From: Streptomyces actinomycinicus
GTDB taxonomy: Bacteria; Actinomycetota; Actinomycetes; Streptomycetales; Streptomycetaceae
Reading direction: 5' to 3'
Length of the DNA: 64,000 bases
Assembly: GCF_016741775.1 (NCBI RefSeq)
Contig: NZ_JAERRK010000025.1
Location: forward strand, 62,001-126,000
Of the stretch, positions 15,087-23,397 are shown piece by piece. The notes under the pieces are model-generated. The model saw nothing but the letters and a program-made list of their open reading frames with translations. It was not told the DNA's origin and made no database searches. Both the position numbers and the translations under genes were made by a program. Position 1 is the stretch's first letter. Every line of letters begins with the position of its first letter.

Positions 15087-16699
15087 GCAGCAGTCTCGCT
15101 GACTTCCGTACGGAGCGCCGCCAGGACCAGGAGCTGCAGGCCAGGCAGGCCCGGGAGAACAAGGCTCTCGACGTCGACCTCGAACTCCGTAAGGAGGAGT
15201 CGCAGTTCGAGCGGCAGATGCGGCTGAGGGCTCAGGAGCTGGAGGCCGAGCGGCTGAAGGCCGAGGAGGCCCGCAAGGACAAGGCGCAGAAGGACGCCGC
15301 CGAGCTTGCGAAGAAGCAGGCGGCCGAGGCAGCGAAGCTTCAGAGGGAGAAGGAGCGCCGCAAGGAGCGGGAGCGGGATCGGAGGCTGCGCCGGGAGCGG
15401 TGGCAGCAGCGGCTCGACGCCGCGCCGAAGTGGCTGGCTGAGCACCTGGACCTGTCGGCCGCGCTGGCGGTGATGGCCTGCAGCATCGTCCCTGCCCTGA
15501 TCTCCCAGGCCTCGTCGCTGAGCGACACCGGCATCGTGGACGCGATGGGTTGGGCCGGCGGTCTGCTGGTCGCGCTGCTGCCGTTCATGCTGGAGTGCTC
15601 GGCCTGGGCGGCGACCGCCGGCGAGGCCAAGGCGATGAAGCAGGGCCGCTCGCCGTGGCCGTACCGGATCGCCGTGTATGCGTTCGCGGGCTTGGCCTCG
15701 TGGGTCAACTACCTGCACGGCCGCAACGTTGGCGGTGACCGTTACGGTGTCCTGCTGGGCAGCGTCCCGGCGGCGTCTTCGATCATCCCGATCCTGGTGT
15801 GGCAGCTGGTTCAGCTCGGCCGGCACATCGAGTACCGGGAGCGGCTGCGCGCGGAGCGGAACCGGCGCCGTGATGCGAGGGCGACGCGCAAGACGCGGAG
15901 GAAGGACCTGCCGAAGGTCTGGGATGCCGCGAAGAGGCTGCGGGCGATCGCGGGGTTCGAGCGGCTGTCCGAGGAGGACGCGTGGACGGTCGCGTACACG
16001 GTGTTCGAGGGTGCCGGATCGGAAGCGCTCTCGGACGAGATCCTGGCGCTGTTGTCCGCGGAGATGCTCGGTGATCTCGTGGAGGCCGAAGGACGCCGGA
16101 CAGTCGTCCTGGAAGCGTTGGCTGAGGTTCGGTTCGAGCGTCGACGACTGTCGGAAACGCTCGCCCGAAGGGCTTCCACGGAGGGGTCCGAGAAGGACGC
16201 TGAGGAGTCCGTGAAGGAGTCCGCGGAGCAGTCCGCAACCCTCCCCGTGCGGGTCTTCGAAGCGTCCTCGAGCGGACTCGTCACAGTCTCCGAAAAGCCC
16301 CGGTTGCGGACGGTATCTCCGCAGATCAACCAGTCCGTCCCCGCGTCCGCACGCACGTCTGAATCCGCGCCCGCGCGCACACGCGAAACCACGCGCCCGC
16401 GCACGCGTAAGGCCCGCACGGCGAGCGCCGTACGGAACCTCTCGCCGGGTGCGCGGAAGGCCGCGTCGGTGTCCGCGAAGGCGTACAACGCGAACGAGAA
16501 CGCGGACATCGAAGAGTGGATCCGCGGAGAGCTCGCGGCGGGCCGCAAGGTCGGCTTCAAGGAGGTCGCCGACGAGACCGAGAAGCGCCGCCAGGCGAAC
16601 CTGCCGAAGAAGAAGGCGGCCGAGCTCGGCCGGCCGAGCAAGACCTGGGCCTACACCCGCATCTCCGAGGCGAAGAACCCGGTCCGGCGGAGCGCCTGA
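15083..16699 (+). CDS. Coiled-coil membrane protein of the spread/transfer module
   Basis: 538 residues, ATG 15083 with GGAGG 7 nt upstream. Residues about 5-115 are a long charged coiled coil (repeating Lys/Glu/Arg). About 130-260 hold four membrane segments (LSAALAVMACSIVPALI, AMGWAGGLLVALLPFML, YRIAVYAFAGLASWV, SSIIPILVWQLVQL), the layout of DUF2637-type spread proteins. The C-terminal half is cytoplasmic, Ser/Arg/Thr-rich, ending in a helical DNA-binding-like region. Likely works with the TraB translocase encoded two genes downstream. Confidence 0.65.
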   Translation: MSSSLADFRTERRQDQELQARQARENKALDVDLELRKEESQFERQMRLRAQELEAERLKAEEARKDKAQKDAAELAKKQAAEAAKLQREKERRKERERDRRLRRERWQQRLDAAPKWLAEHLDLSAALAVMACSIVPALISQASSLSDTGIVDAMGWAGGLLVALLPFMLECSAWAATAGEAKAMKQGRSPWPYRIAVYAFAGLASWVNYLHGRNVGGDRYGVLLGSVPAASSIIPILVWQLVQLGRHIEYRERLRAERNRRRDARATRKTRRKDLPKVWDAAKRLRAIAGFERLSEEDAWTVAYTVFEGAGSEALSDEILALLSAEMLGDLVEAEGRRTVVLEALAEVRFERRRLSETLARRASTEGSEKDAEESVKESAEQSATLPVRVFEASSSGLVTVSEKPRLRTVSPQINQSVPASARTSESAPARTRETTRPRTRKARTASAVRNLSPGARKAASVSAKAYNANENADIEEWIRGELAAGRKVGFKEVADETEKRRQANLPKKKAAELGRPSKTWAYTRISEAKNPVRRSA

Positions 16700-17112
16700 T
16701 GCCCCGCATCAGCATGCACTTCTGGGACCCGGAGGGCTTACGGTTCGGCATCCCGACCTGGCCCGTCGGGCACCCCGACGGACCGAACCAGGAAGTCCTC
16801 GCCACCTACCGGCAGTTGAAAGCCCGGGGCTTACGCCCCGGGGGGCAGGAACCGGTCGGCCAACTCGGCTGGTGGATACGCCGCGGCCAACGGTTCGCCT
16901 ACCTCTACCGGGTCGACCAGGCGAAGAAACAGCGCCCGATGACGCCGGCGAAGTGGGCGTCGGTCCACAAGGCGCTCGCGGCCCGACGGACCTGCCCGGA
17001 GTGCAAGACCGAGAAGGACTACTACATCAACCGCGACCCGGGCGTGTGCCGGGAGTGCGATCCGAACGCCCCGAAAGCCTGGGATCCCGACGATCCAGTG
17101 CTCGCGGCGTGA
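16699..17112 (+). CDS. RRQRL-type zinc-binding protein
   Basis: 137 residues with the family core GWWIRRGQRFAYLYRVDQAK followed by a zinc ribbon CPECKTEKDYYINRD...CREC. I recognise the family from Streptomyces transfer regions; its biochemical role is unknown. ATGA overlap with the upstream gene. The variant RRGQRF replaces the more usual RRxRL form. Confidence 0.7.
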   Translation: MPRISMHFWDPEGLRFGIPTWPVGHPDGPNQEVLATYRQLKARGLRPGGQEPVGQLGWWIRRGQRFAYLYRVDQAKKQRPMTPAKWASVHKALAARRTCPECKTEKDYYINRDPGVCRECDPNAPKAWDPDDPVLAA

Positions 17113-17135
17113 AGCACCAAGAAGCCAACTGAACA

Positions 17136-17202
17136 GGGGCGCGAGACGGGAGGTGCCGGCTGCACCTACCAGAGCGATGACCGGCTTTCCGCCTCGCGCC
17201 CC
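17136..17202 (+). ncRNA. Structured leader of the traB-like gene
   Basis: GGGGCGCGAG (17136-17145) pairs with CTCGCGCCCC (17193-17202), enclosing at least one inner hairpin GGTGC-cggct-GCACC. It ends 27 nt before the translocase start. It could be a multi-branch leader that controls expression or a simple processing site; no family recognised. Confidence 0.4.
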
Positions 17203-17229
17203 GCCCCCAGAGACGGAGGCACGACCAGC

Positions 17230-19872
17230 ATGACCGAGATCGACACCAACCCGGTAATCGGCGCCGGCCTGGACCGCCGACTGGTGTGGGATGCCGCGGA
17301 GCTCGTGGTGTCCACCCAGTTCGGTTCTCGGTCCATGCTGCAGCGCAAGCTCCGGATCACCTGGGCTCAGACGGAACTCGTCATGGACGAGCTGGAGCGG
17401 CTCGGCGTGGTGGGCCCGGACCAGGGATCCAGGGCCCGCGAGGTGCACATCCGGCTCGTTGAGGACCTGGAGCCGGTGTTCAACGCCCTCATGTACGGCG
17501 AGACGATCACCATGGACACCGTGGTGGACGCGGCGCTGGCCGAGCCGGCCGACGAGACGCTGGTGCTGTCCCTGCCGCCCGAGCTGCCCCACCTCACGCT
17601 CACCAAGGTGCCGGCCGAACCGGCGGCGCCGGGGGCGGACCCGGACGACGACGGCGAGCCGGAGCCCGAGCACTCCCGCAGTGTCGAGGGCACCGCCATC
17701 TACACCTCCCAGGAGTGGGAACTGCGCGAGGACCCCGAGGGGGACCGGCCGTGGATCAACCCGCAGCTGCGCACCCGTGAAGGGCGCCGCGGCTACCTGC
17801 GGTTCCTGCGCCGCCAGGCGCGCCGGCGGATGCGGAAGAGCGTGGCCCGTCAGCGCACTCCCCATGGTCTGGTGCCGCGGATGTGGCGCGGCCACCAGCG
17901 GGTGCGGGCCTGGGTGGTCGGCATCGAGGGCGCCAAGGCCAAGGCGGACCTGAACTTGGCGCAGGTTTCCGTGAAGGAGGCCCACCGGGCGGCGAGGCGC
18001 GCCCAGCGAGCGATCCGAGACCGGGACAAGAAGCGTCAGGCCGCGGTCGCGCTGCAGATGGAGTCCGGCAAGCACCTGGTCGTCGCGAAGGCGGCGCGGG
18101 ACGCGGCGCAGCGGGCCATGTGGACCCGTGCGGGTCTCGCGTACGGGCCGGTCGTCGTGGTCGACGGGGCCACCTTCGGGCTCACCAACGTGTGGGGCCT
18201 GCTCGCCGCGCTGATGGTGAACATGCTCGGCCTGGCATGGGTGGGCCGGGACGTGGAGCTGACCGAGGAGGAGCTGGCACGACTGGAGCAGATCGAGGAC
18301 GGTATGCCGCAGGAGGTCACCATCGGCATGACGCCGCGGGTGTTCCAGGAGATGATGCGCGAGGCCTTGGTCGAGAAGCTGAAGTGCGAGATCAAGACGC
18401 TTCGGGTGGACCCGCTCGAGTACGCCTACGTCGTGCACGTGTGGCTGGACGGCATGACGCCGAAGAAGATTGCCGACGGACTGGCCGACTTGGAGGCGAA
18501 TCTGCCGGGCGTGCGGACGTCGTCGATTCTGCTGCGGCAGTCGTCCCAGTCGCGGAATTACTGCGTGCTCACCATTCCGGGACCGAATGCATGGGCCGGT
18601 GTGCCGGAACTCCCCTACCGGGAGCCGAAGTCGCTGACCACGGCCGATATTCCGCAGGCGCAGGTCGCGGCCGCGATGAGCGGTGACCCGCTGGGTCTGC
18701 CACTGGAGCGGACCCACGTCAACATGGTGGGCAAGTCGCGTTCCGGGAAGTCCACTTGGCTGCGAGCCATCCTGGACGTGCTGACCGCGACGACCGACCA
18801 GATCGTCATCGGTATCGACCTGGGTTCGGCCGGCAGCGGGTTCGCAGGCCTGCGTCACGCGATGCACCTGGTGATCACTGACCCGTATCTGGCGGCGGAG
18901 GCCCTGGACTGGGGTCTGGCCGTCGGACAGGGCCGCCCGGACCTGTTCGACGAGCTGGGCATGGGCCAGACCTGGGTCACCTCTCCGGCCCGGCCGGGGG
19001 TCAAGTTCGTGGTGGACGAGTTCCCCGCGCTGGTGAACACGTCCCGCAAGTGCGCGATCTACGACGAGAACGGCAAGAAGACCGGCGACATCAACCTTGA
19101 CGGCAAGCTCGCCGAGATGATCGACACGTGCGCCAAGTCTGACGTCACGGTGATCGTTGCCGGTCAGGGCATGACGAGGGCGCGGGTCGGCGCCAACACG
19201 TGGCTGAACGAGCTGCCGGTGCAGATCCTGGCCGCGTGCGACGAGGACGACATCAAGCTGGCCTTGTCCGCCGGCGCGATGGATGAGGGATGGGCCCCGC
19301 ACCGGCTGATGCCGCAGATGGGGCAGGACGTCAACGACGCCGGCGTCGCCTACGTCCTGGCCGGATCGCGGCACAGTGAGCCGATCCCGTACCGGGCGTG
19401 CATCACCTCGAGCGAGGAGTACGAGCGGCGCGGCCGCGAGCGCGGCCAGCATCTGATCGCGATGGACGCGGAGTCGGAGGAGTTCTCCGAGATCACCCTG
19501 GAGGACTTGATGGCGAAGCAGGCCGCGCTCGAGGAGAGCCGCCGCCGGCGCCGCCCGTCCGGCCCGCCCGTCCTGATCACCACCATCCGGGGCATCTTCC
19601 GCGATGCGAACGACCCGGCAGGTCTGTCGCGTGAGGAACTGGCCGAGGCGCTCGGCGAGGTGGACCCAGACACCTGGGCGCTGGACAACTTCGACGGCGA
19701 CGAGGACGAGCAGCTCCAGGCCCGGATCGACGCGGTCCGGGTGGCGGTCGACGCGGTCCTCGAGCCCACCGGCCACTCCTGGCCGCTGGAGAAGTACAGC
19801 AAGAACCTGCCCCGCGGCTGGCGCCTGCGCGACCTGAAGGTGATCACCGGAGAGGCCCCGTCAGAGAGCTGA
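17230..19872 (+). CDS. TraB-like FtsK/SpoIIIE conjugal DNA translocase
   Basis: An 880-residue ATPase that would move double-stranded plasmid DNA between hyphae. It has a DNA-recognition winged helix at the N-terminus (residues 15-70, STQFGSRSMLQRKLRITWAQ), like the gamma domain that usually sits at the C-terminus of FtsK. Next come a basic helical stretch, two hydrophobic segments (about 302-340), and the motor with Walker A GKSRSGKS (about 500-507) and Walker B FVVDEF (about 595). The C-terminal region is acidic. It is followed at once by an inverted-repeat array that may be its binding site. Confidence 0.85.
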   Translation: MTEIDTNPVIGAGLDRRLVWDAAELVVSTQFGSRSMLQRKLRITWAQTELVMDELERLGVVGPDQGSRAREVHIRLVEDLEPVFNALMYGETITMDTVVDAALAEPADETLVLSLPPELPHLTLTKVPAEPAAPGADPDDDGEPEPEHSRSVEGTAIYTSQEWELREDPEGDRPWINPQLRTREGRRGYLRFLRRQARRRMRKSVARQRTPHGLVPRMWRGHQRVRAWVVGIEGAKAKADLNLAQVSVKEAHRAARRAQRAIRDRDKKRQAAVALQMESGKHLVVAKAARDAAQRAMWTRAGLAYGPVVVVDGATFGLTNVWGLLAALMVNMLGLAWVGRDVELTEEELARLEQIEDGMPQEVTIGMTPRVFQEMMREALVEKLKCEIKTLRVDPLEYAYVVHVWLDGMTPKKIADGLADLEANLPGVRTSSILLRQSSQSRNYCVLTIPGPNAWAGVPELPYREPKSLTTADIPQAQVAAAMSGDPLGLPLERTHVNMVGKSRSGKSTWLRAILDVLTATTDQIVIGIDLGSAGSGFAGLRHAMHLVITDPYLAAEALDWGLAVGQGRPDLFDELGMGQTWVTSPARPGVKFVVDEFPALVNTSRKCAIYDENGKKTGDINLDGKLAEMIDTCAKSDVTVIVAGQGMTRARVGANTWLNELPVQILAACDEDDIKLALSAGAMDEGWAPHRLMPQMGQDVNDAGVAYVLAGSRHSEPIPYRACITSSEEYERRGRERGQHLIAMDAESEEFSEITLEDLMAKQAALEESRRRRRPSGPPVLITTIRGIFRDANDPAGLSREELAEALGEVDPDTWALDNFDGDEDEQLQARIDAVRVAVDAVLEPTGHSWPLEKYSKNLPRGWRLRDLKVITGEAPSES

Positions 19873-19880
19873 CCAGGCAC

Positions 19881-20037
19881 CGGAACCGCCACGGAACCGC
19901 AGGTCAGCGAGGGGAACCCGGCCGGAACCGGCCCGGAACCCCCTCGAGATCGGCGGAACCTGGTTCCCCCCAAGATCCCGGTTCCGGCCCGGTTCCACCG
20001 ACCTGACCTGTGAGTTCCTGACGGTTCCACACCGGTT
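19881..20037. repeat. Inverted GGAACC array, candidate transfer locus
   Basis: In a 195-bp gene-free stretch right after the translocase gene, GGAACC occurs six times in one orientation (19882, 19893, 19913, 19924, 19935, 19955), then GGTTCC four times (19962, 19980, 19991, 20023) plus a GGTTC at 20033. The arrays meet at GGAACC-T-GGTTCC (19955-19967). TraB proteins of Streptomyces plasmids bind short repeats next to their own gene, so this is a candidate clt. Confidence 0.6.
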
Positions 20038-20067
20038 CACGCCCGAAAGATCCCTTGGAGTCCGAAA

Positions 20068-21417
20068 ATGGGAATCGACCCGAAGCGCTACCCCAACCCG
20101 GCCGCTGGCTACCACCGCATCGCCTGCGAGCGCCGCTTCATGCGGATCGAGCCCGACTCGGCGGCGAAGCTGCGCGACAAGTGGCTGAAGCACCCCGTCG
20201 CCTGCCCGATCTGCACGGTCGACACCGAGCTGGTCCTCGTGTACGAGGAGCGGGCCGACACGTTCGTCCAGGTGCTGTGCCCCAACGGCCACGAGTGGCC
20301 CGAACCCCTCATCGACACCGCATACTTCGCCGCCTACTCCCAGCAGCGCTTCTACGCCGACCCCAACCCCGCCCTGCTGTGGATCATCGACGCGGGCTTC
20401 GGGGAGGAATCGCCGCCCCCGATCGACGACCACGTCGAACAGGTCGTCCGCGCCTACCAGGAAGCAGCCAAGTACGCCCACCGCAAGGCGAAGACCCGCG
20501 TCAGGCGTGCCGTGCGGAAGCCGATGCGCAAGGCCAAGAAGAAGGCCCTCAACATCGCCTTCGCGCCGGTCGTGGCCGTGCTGCGCACCGCCTGGATCAT
20601 GCAGTCGGGCGGCGTGCCGCCACAGGCCCCCAAGGGCGGGGGCAGGCGGCGCCGCCCCGAGGACGGCATGAAGATCCCGTCGGTGGCCGCCTATCGCAAG
20701 GCTCTCGGCGTCCCGGCCCCGGAGAAGGGGCCGGCGTGCCTGGTCTGCGAGGACTCCGGTCGGATCACCGCCCCTGGCGTCAGCATCCCCTGCACCGAGT
20801 GCAAGGGAGCTGCCGCGCCGCTCGCCAGGGCTGAAGAGAAGGCCCGCCGCGTCCGCGAGGGCGGCAACCGCGTTGCCGCCGGCCGCGCCCGCAAGGCAGC
20901 CGCCCCGCGCGCTCGGAGCCGGACGAACGCCAGCAAGCAGGGAGTGACCGTCCGTGCGGGCGAGACCGTCGCCGGACCGGTCTCCGTCACCGGGCCCACG
21001 GTGGTCGCAGCGCCGAAGTCCACCGCGAGGAAGGCAGGGAAAGTGCCCCGGGCCGCCAAGTCCGGCCGGGCTGCGGTCGAAGCGGCCGCCCGTGCCGCCT
21101 CCCGTCCCGGGGTGACCGTGGTGACGGGGGTGGTCAACGTCGGAAACGGTCGTGCCTCCGGCTCCGTCCAGGAAGTCCACGTCTCCGGCAGTCATCAGCA
21201 GGTCAACGTCCGCAACGACGGTCGGGCCCCGAGCGGAGGCCGGCCGCCAACTGCAGCCGAGGCGGCTGTTGTCCGCGACGCCATGAAGAGCGCTGACCAG
21301 GCCGTACGCGAGAGCGGCAGCCGCACCTCCACCACCGTCAACGTCTCCGGCAAGAACAACTCGGTGATCACGACCGCGACGGACGGTGACGCCACCCACG
21401 TCTCCGGCGGCGGCTGA
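20068..21417 (+). CDS. Hypothetical protein with two zinc ribbons
   Basis: 449 residues. Two Cys pairs suggest zinc ribbons: CPICTVDTELV (about residue 48) and CLVCEDSG...CTEC (about 230-250). Between them lies an Arg/Lys-rich helical stretch and a short hydrophobic segment (FAPVVAVLRTAWIM). The C-terminal third repeats beta-strand units rich in Val/Asn/Gly (VNVGNGRASGS, VHVSGSHQQVNV, VNVSGKNNSV), reminiscent of the beta-rich gene that follows. Function unknown; the first gene after the candidate transfer locus. Confidence 0.6.
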   Translation: MGIDPKRYPNPAAGYHRIACERRFMRIEPDSAAKLRDKWLKHPVACPICTVDTELVLVYEERADTFVQVLCPNGHEWPEPLIDTAYFAAYSQQRFYADPNPALLWIIDAGFGEESPPPIDDHVEQVVRAYQEAAKYAHRKAKTRVRRAVRKPMRKAKKKALNIAFAPVVAVLRTAWIMQSGGVPPQAPKGGGRRRRPEDGMKIPSVAAYRKALGVPAPEKGPACLVCEDSGRITAPGVSIPCTECKGAAAPLARAEEKARRVREGGNRVAAGRARKAAAPRARSRTNASKQGVTVRAGETVAGPVSVTGPTVVAAPKSTARKAGKVPRAAKSGRAAVEAAARAASRPGVTVVTGVVNVGNGRASGSVQEVHVSGSHQQVNVRNDGRAPSGGRPPTAAEAAVVRDAMKSADQAVRESGSRTSTTVNVSGKNNSVITTATDGDATHVSGGG

Positions 21418-21466
21418 TCCTCCAGGCCTCTGACCAGCACCTCCAGAAAAACCCGCACCCCAAATA

Positions 21467-21505
21467 ATGCATAGTCTTGAAATGCATATTGGAACTCTGC
21501 ATTAT
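21467..21505 (+). promoter_or_regulatory. ATGCAT-box promoter P2
   Basis: ATGCAT at 21467-21472 and 21482-21487 flank the -35 TTGAAA (21477-21482); the -10 CATTAT lies at 21500-21505 after a 17-nt spacer. The transcript would start just before the conserved hairpin at 21523. Confidence 0.75.
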
Positions 21506-21522
21506 GGAGGTGCTGCAAGACC

Positions 21523-21566
21523 CCCGGGGCGGCCGCCAGGTCGCCAACTCAGCAGGCCGCCCCGGG
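21523..21566 (+). ncRNA. Conserved-loop hairpin leader, copy 1
   Basis: A perfect 12-bp stem CCCGGGGCGGCC / GGCCGCCCCGGG with a 20-nt loop containing CCAGGTCGCCAACTCAGC. It ends 41 nt before the start codon at 21608 and begins about 12 nt after the predicted transcription start. Confidence 0.75.
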
Positions 21567-21607
21567 CTTCCCGTCCCGCTCCATCCGACTCCGACAAGGA
21601 GCAGCAC

Positions 21608-22453
21608 GTGACCGAGAAGACCTTCACCGCCAGCGCCGCCCTCCCGGCCGTCGCCGACATCACCAGCCACGTCGGCCAGGTCATCGTCACCGTCAACCCG
21701 CAGCTGACGACCGCGCAGGTCAAGGTCCACACCGCCGACGCCGAGGGGCCCCTCGCCGACGCCGTGAACAACACCACCATCACCGAGCAGAACGTGGGCC
21801 GCGAGTCCCGCCTGCGCATCTCCGTGCCCAAGGTCGACGGCGGCATCTCCGGCGCCAGCACTGTCGTCCAGGTCGGCGGCAGCCGCTTCTCCTTCAACGG
21901 AGGCATCGTCAACACCGGCTCCATGACCGGCGTGACCATGAGCGGCGGGGACATCTGGGTCGGCGGACAGAAGATCGTTTCCGGTGGCCGTGTCGTCGCC
22001 GAGCAGGGTGCCGTCGTCTCTGGCAGCGGCGTCGGCACCATCACCGTGGAGGTCCAGCTCCCGTCCTACTCCAGCGTCGACCTGACCACCACCAGCGCCG
22101 ACCTGAACATCGCCGGCGCCCTGAACGAACTGCGCTTCCACACGGTCTCCGGCGACGTCAACGCCCAGGGCGTGCGCGTGCTCAGCGGAAACACCACCTC
22201 CGGCGACATCGCCGCCCGGTACGTGAGCGAGAGCCTCAGCGTGTCCTCCGTCTCCGGCGATATCGAGGTCGAGTCCTACTCGGGCACCTCGTTCTCCGCG
22301 AACACCGTCTCCGGCGACATCGAGCTGGCGGCCACCCTGTCCGCGACCGGCGCGGTCAACGTTTCCAGCGTCTCCGGCGACGTCACCACGCGCGGCGCCG
22401 GCCACCTGGACCTCCGGCCGAGCACCGTCTCCGGACGCGTCCGCAACCGCTGA
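21608..22453 (+). CDS. DUF4097-like beta-repeat protein
   Basis: 281 residues, GTG start with AAGGAG 7 nt upstream. The C-terminal half is a ladder of about 20-residue repeats with the core (T/S)VSGD(I/V), typical of right-handed beta-helix proteins of the DUF4097 adhesin-like group. The N-terminal half is also beta-rich. There is no signal peptide or membrane anchor, so it is probably cytoplasmic. The first gene after promoter P2. Function unknown. Confidence 0.7.
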   Translation: MTEKTFTASAALPAVADITSHVGQVIVTVNPQLTTAQVKVHTADAEGPLADAVNNTTITEQNVGRESRLRISVPKVDGGISGASTVVQVGGSRFSFNGGIVNTGSMTGVTMSGGDIWVGGQKIVSGGRVVAEQGAVVSGSGVGTITVEVQLPSYSSVDLTTTSADLNIAGALNELRFHTVSGDVNAQGVRVLSGNTTSGDIAARYVSESLSVSSVSGDIEVESYSGTSFSANTVSGDIELAATLSATGAVNVSSVSGDVTTRGAGHLDLRPSTVSGRVRNR

Positions 22454-22459
22454 CCCCTT

Positions 22460-22487
22460 CCGGGCGGCCGCCTTCGCGGCCGCCCGG
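22460..22487 (+). terminator. Hairpin with CTTC loop
   Basis: A 12-bp stem CCGGGCGGCCGC / GCGGCCGCCCGG closing a CTTC tetraloop, 6 nt after a stop codon and 39 nt before the next start. It lacks the conserved loop of the neighbouring leaders; terminator or intercistronic stabiliser. Confidence 0.6.
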
Positions 22488-22526
22488 GACCCCTTTCCTG
22501 ACCGAACCGAGCCGGAAGGAACGACC

Positions 22527-22877
22527 GTGGCCAGGACGCAGCACACCTGTGGGGGACCGAAGTTCGGCCGCCTGACCGCCGGCTGTCCACGCTGCGACGA
22601 ACTCCTCGCAGGCGCCGAGCCGGTCCGCTTCGGCACTCGGGACGACGACCGGCCGAAGACGACTCAGCACACGCACCAGGTCGTCTTCGGGCGCCGCGTC
22701 GCGGGCTGCCCGCGCTGCGCCGAGCTCGACGCTGGCGCCGAGCCGGTCCGCTGGGCGCCCAGCCGCCGTGAGCAGGACGAGCGGCGCGCTCAGGAGATCC
22801 GCGACCACTTCCGTAGCCCCAACTCGCCCCACGCGCGCGGCGTGTGCGGGCCCGTGTGCACCTTCGGGGACTGGTGA
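22527..22877 (+). CDS. Hypothetical protein with duplicated Cys motif
   Basis: 116 residues made of two copies of a 35-residue unit: FGRLTAGCPRCDELLAGAEP and FGRRVAGCPRCAELDAGAEP, each preceded by a THxC/THxV strand. Each unit could supply half a zinc site. A short tail with two further Cys follows. GTG start with GGAAGGA upstream. Function unknown. Confidence 0.65.
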   Translation: MARTQHTCGGPKFGRLTAGCPRCDELLAGAEPVRFGTRDDDRPKTTQHTHQVVFGRRVAGCPRCAELDAGAEPVRWAPSRREQDERRAQEIRDHFRSPNSPHARGVCGPVCTFGDW

Positions 22878-22894
22878 CAGCCGGGCCCCTCTCC

Positions 22895-22942
22895 CTCCCG
22901 GGGTGGCCGCCAGGTCGCCAACTCAGCCGCTCGCTCCGGGAG
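22895..22942 (+). ncRNA. Conserved-loop hairpin leader, copy 2
   Basis: A 12-bp stem (22895-22906 with 22931-22942) in which three positions are G-U wobbles in the plus-strand RNA, so pairing is kept only at RNA level. The loop contains CCAGGTCGCCAACTCAGC. Ends 36 nt before the start codon at 22979. Confidence 0.75.
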
Positions 22943-22978
22943 TCTCCCGCCCGCCCGCCGAAGAGAAGGCAGACCGAC

Positions 22979-23221
22979 ATGGGATTTCGAGACCGACTCC
23001 GCGATGCGGTGATCGAACACACGAGCCGGGCCGACGGCTCGCCCGCCCTGGCTCACCGGGCGACCCAGGTGGCCTCCGCTACGGCCAACCTGGCGAGCGA
23101 GCACAGCCACCTCGCCGCCGCGGGGATCGCCTCGCTCGGAGCCGCCGCCGTCGCGGCGGAGGGAGCCCTGACCAACTACGTCTATCCCCGGGGCGAGTAC
23201 GCCACGTTCCGCGGGGACTGA
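22979..23221 (+). CDS. Hypothetical protein, 80 aa
   Basis: A small, Ala/His-rich helical protein (ALAHRATQVASATANLASEH, AAAGIASLGAAAVAAEG), possibly with one weak membrane-leaning helix. ATG 22979 with AGAAGG upstream. No family recognised. Confidence 0.55.
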   Translation: MGFRDRLRDAVIEHTSRADGSPALAHRATQVASATANLASEHSHLAAAGIASLGAAAVAAEGALTNYVYPRGEYATFRGD

Positions 23222-23262
23222 GTCGTCGCTCTGATCGACGGCAACCAGCAGTGCGCAGAGTC

Positions 23263-23291
23263 TTGTAATGCATACTCGAACTCTGCATTAT
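23263..23291 (+). promoter_or_regulatory. ATGCAT-box promoter P3
   Basis: TTGTAA (23263-23268) overlaps an ATGCAT box (23268-23273); CATTAT (23286-23291) follows after 17 nt. The segment CGAACTCTGCATTATGGA is nearly the same as in P2. The upstream ATGCAT box of P2 is missing here. Confidence 0.7.
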
Positions 23292-23308
23292 GGAAGTCCG
23301 GTAAGAAA

Positions 23309-23353
23309 CCCGGGGCGGCCGCCAGGTCGCCAACTCCAGCCGACCGCCCCGGG
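23309..23353 (+). ncRNA. Conserved-loop hairpin leader, copy 3
   Basis: A 10-bp stem CCCGGGGCGG / CCGCCCCGGG, loop with CCAGGTCGCCAACTC and one extra C. It begins 17 nt after the P3 -10 box and ends 44 nt before the start at 23398. Confidence 0.75.
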
Positions 23354-23397
23354 CCCACTCAACCCCGCTCCACCCACTCCAGCCGAAGGAGCAGCAC

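Noticed and set aside
16831..19776. 981-codon minus-strand frame
   Set aside because: Antisense to the translocase with its clear Walker motifs.
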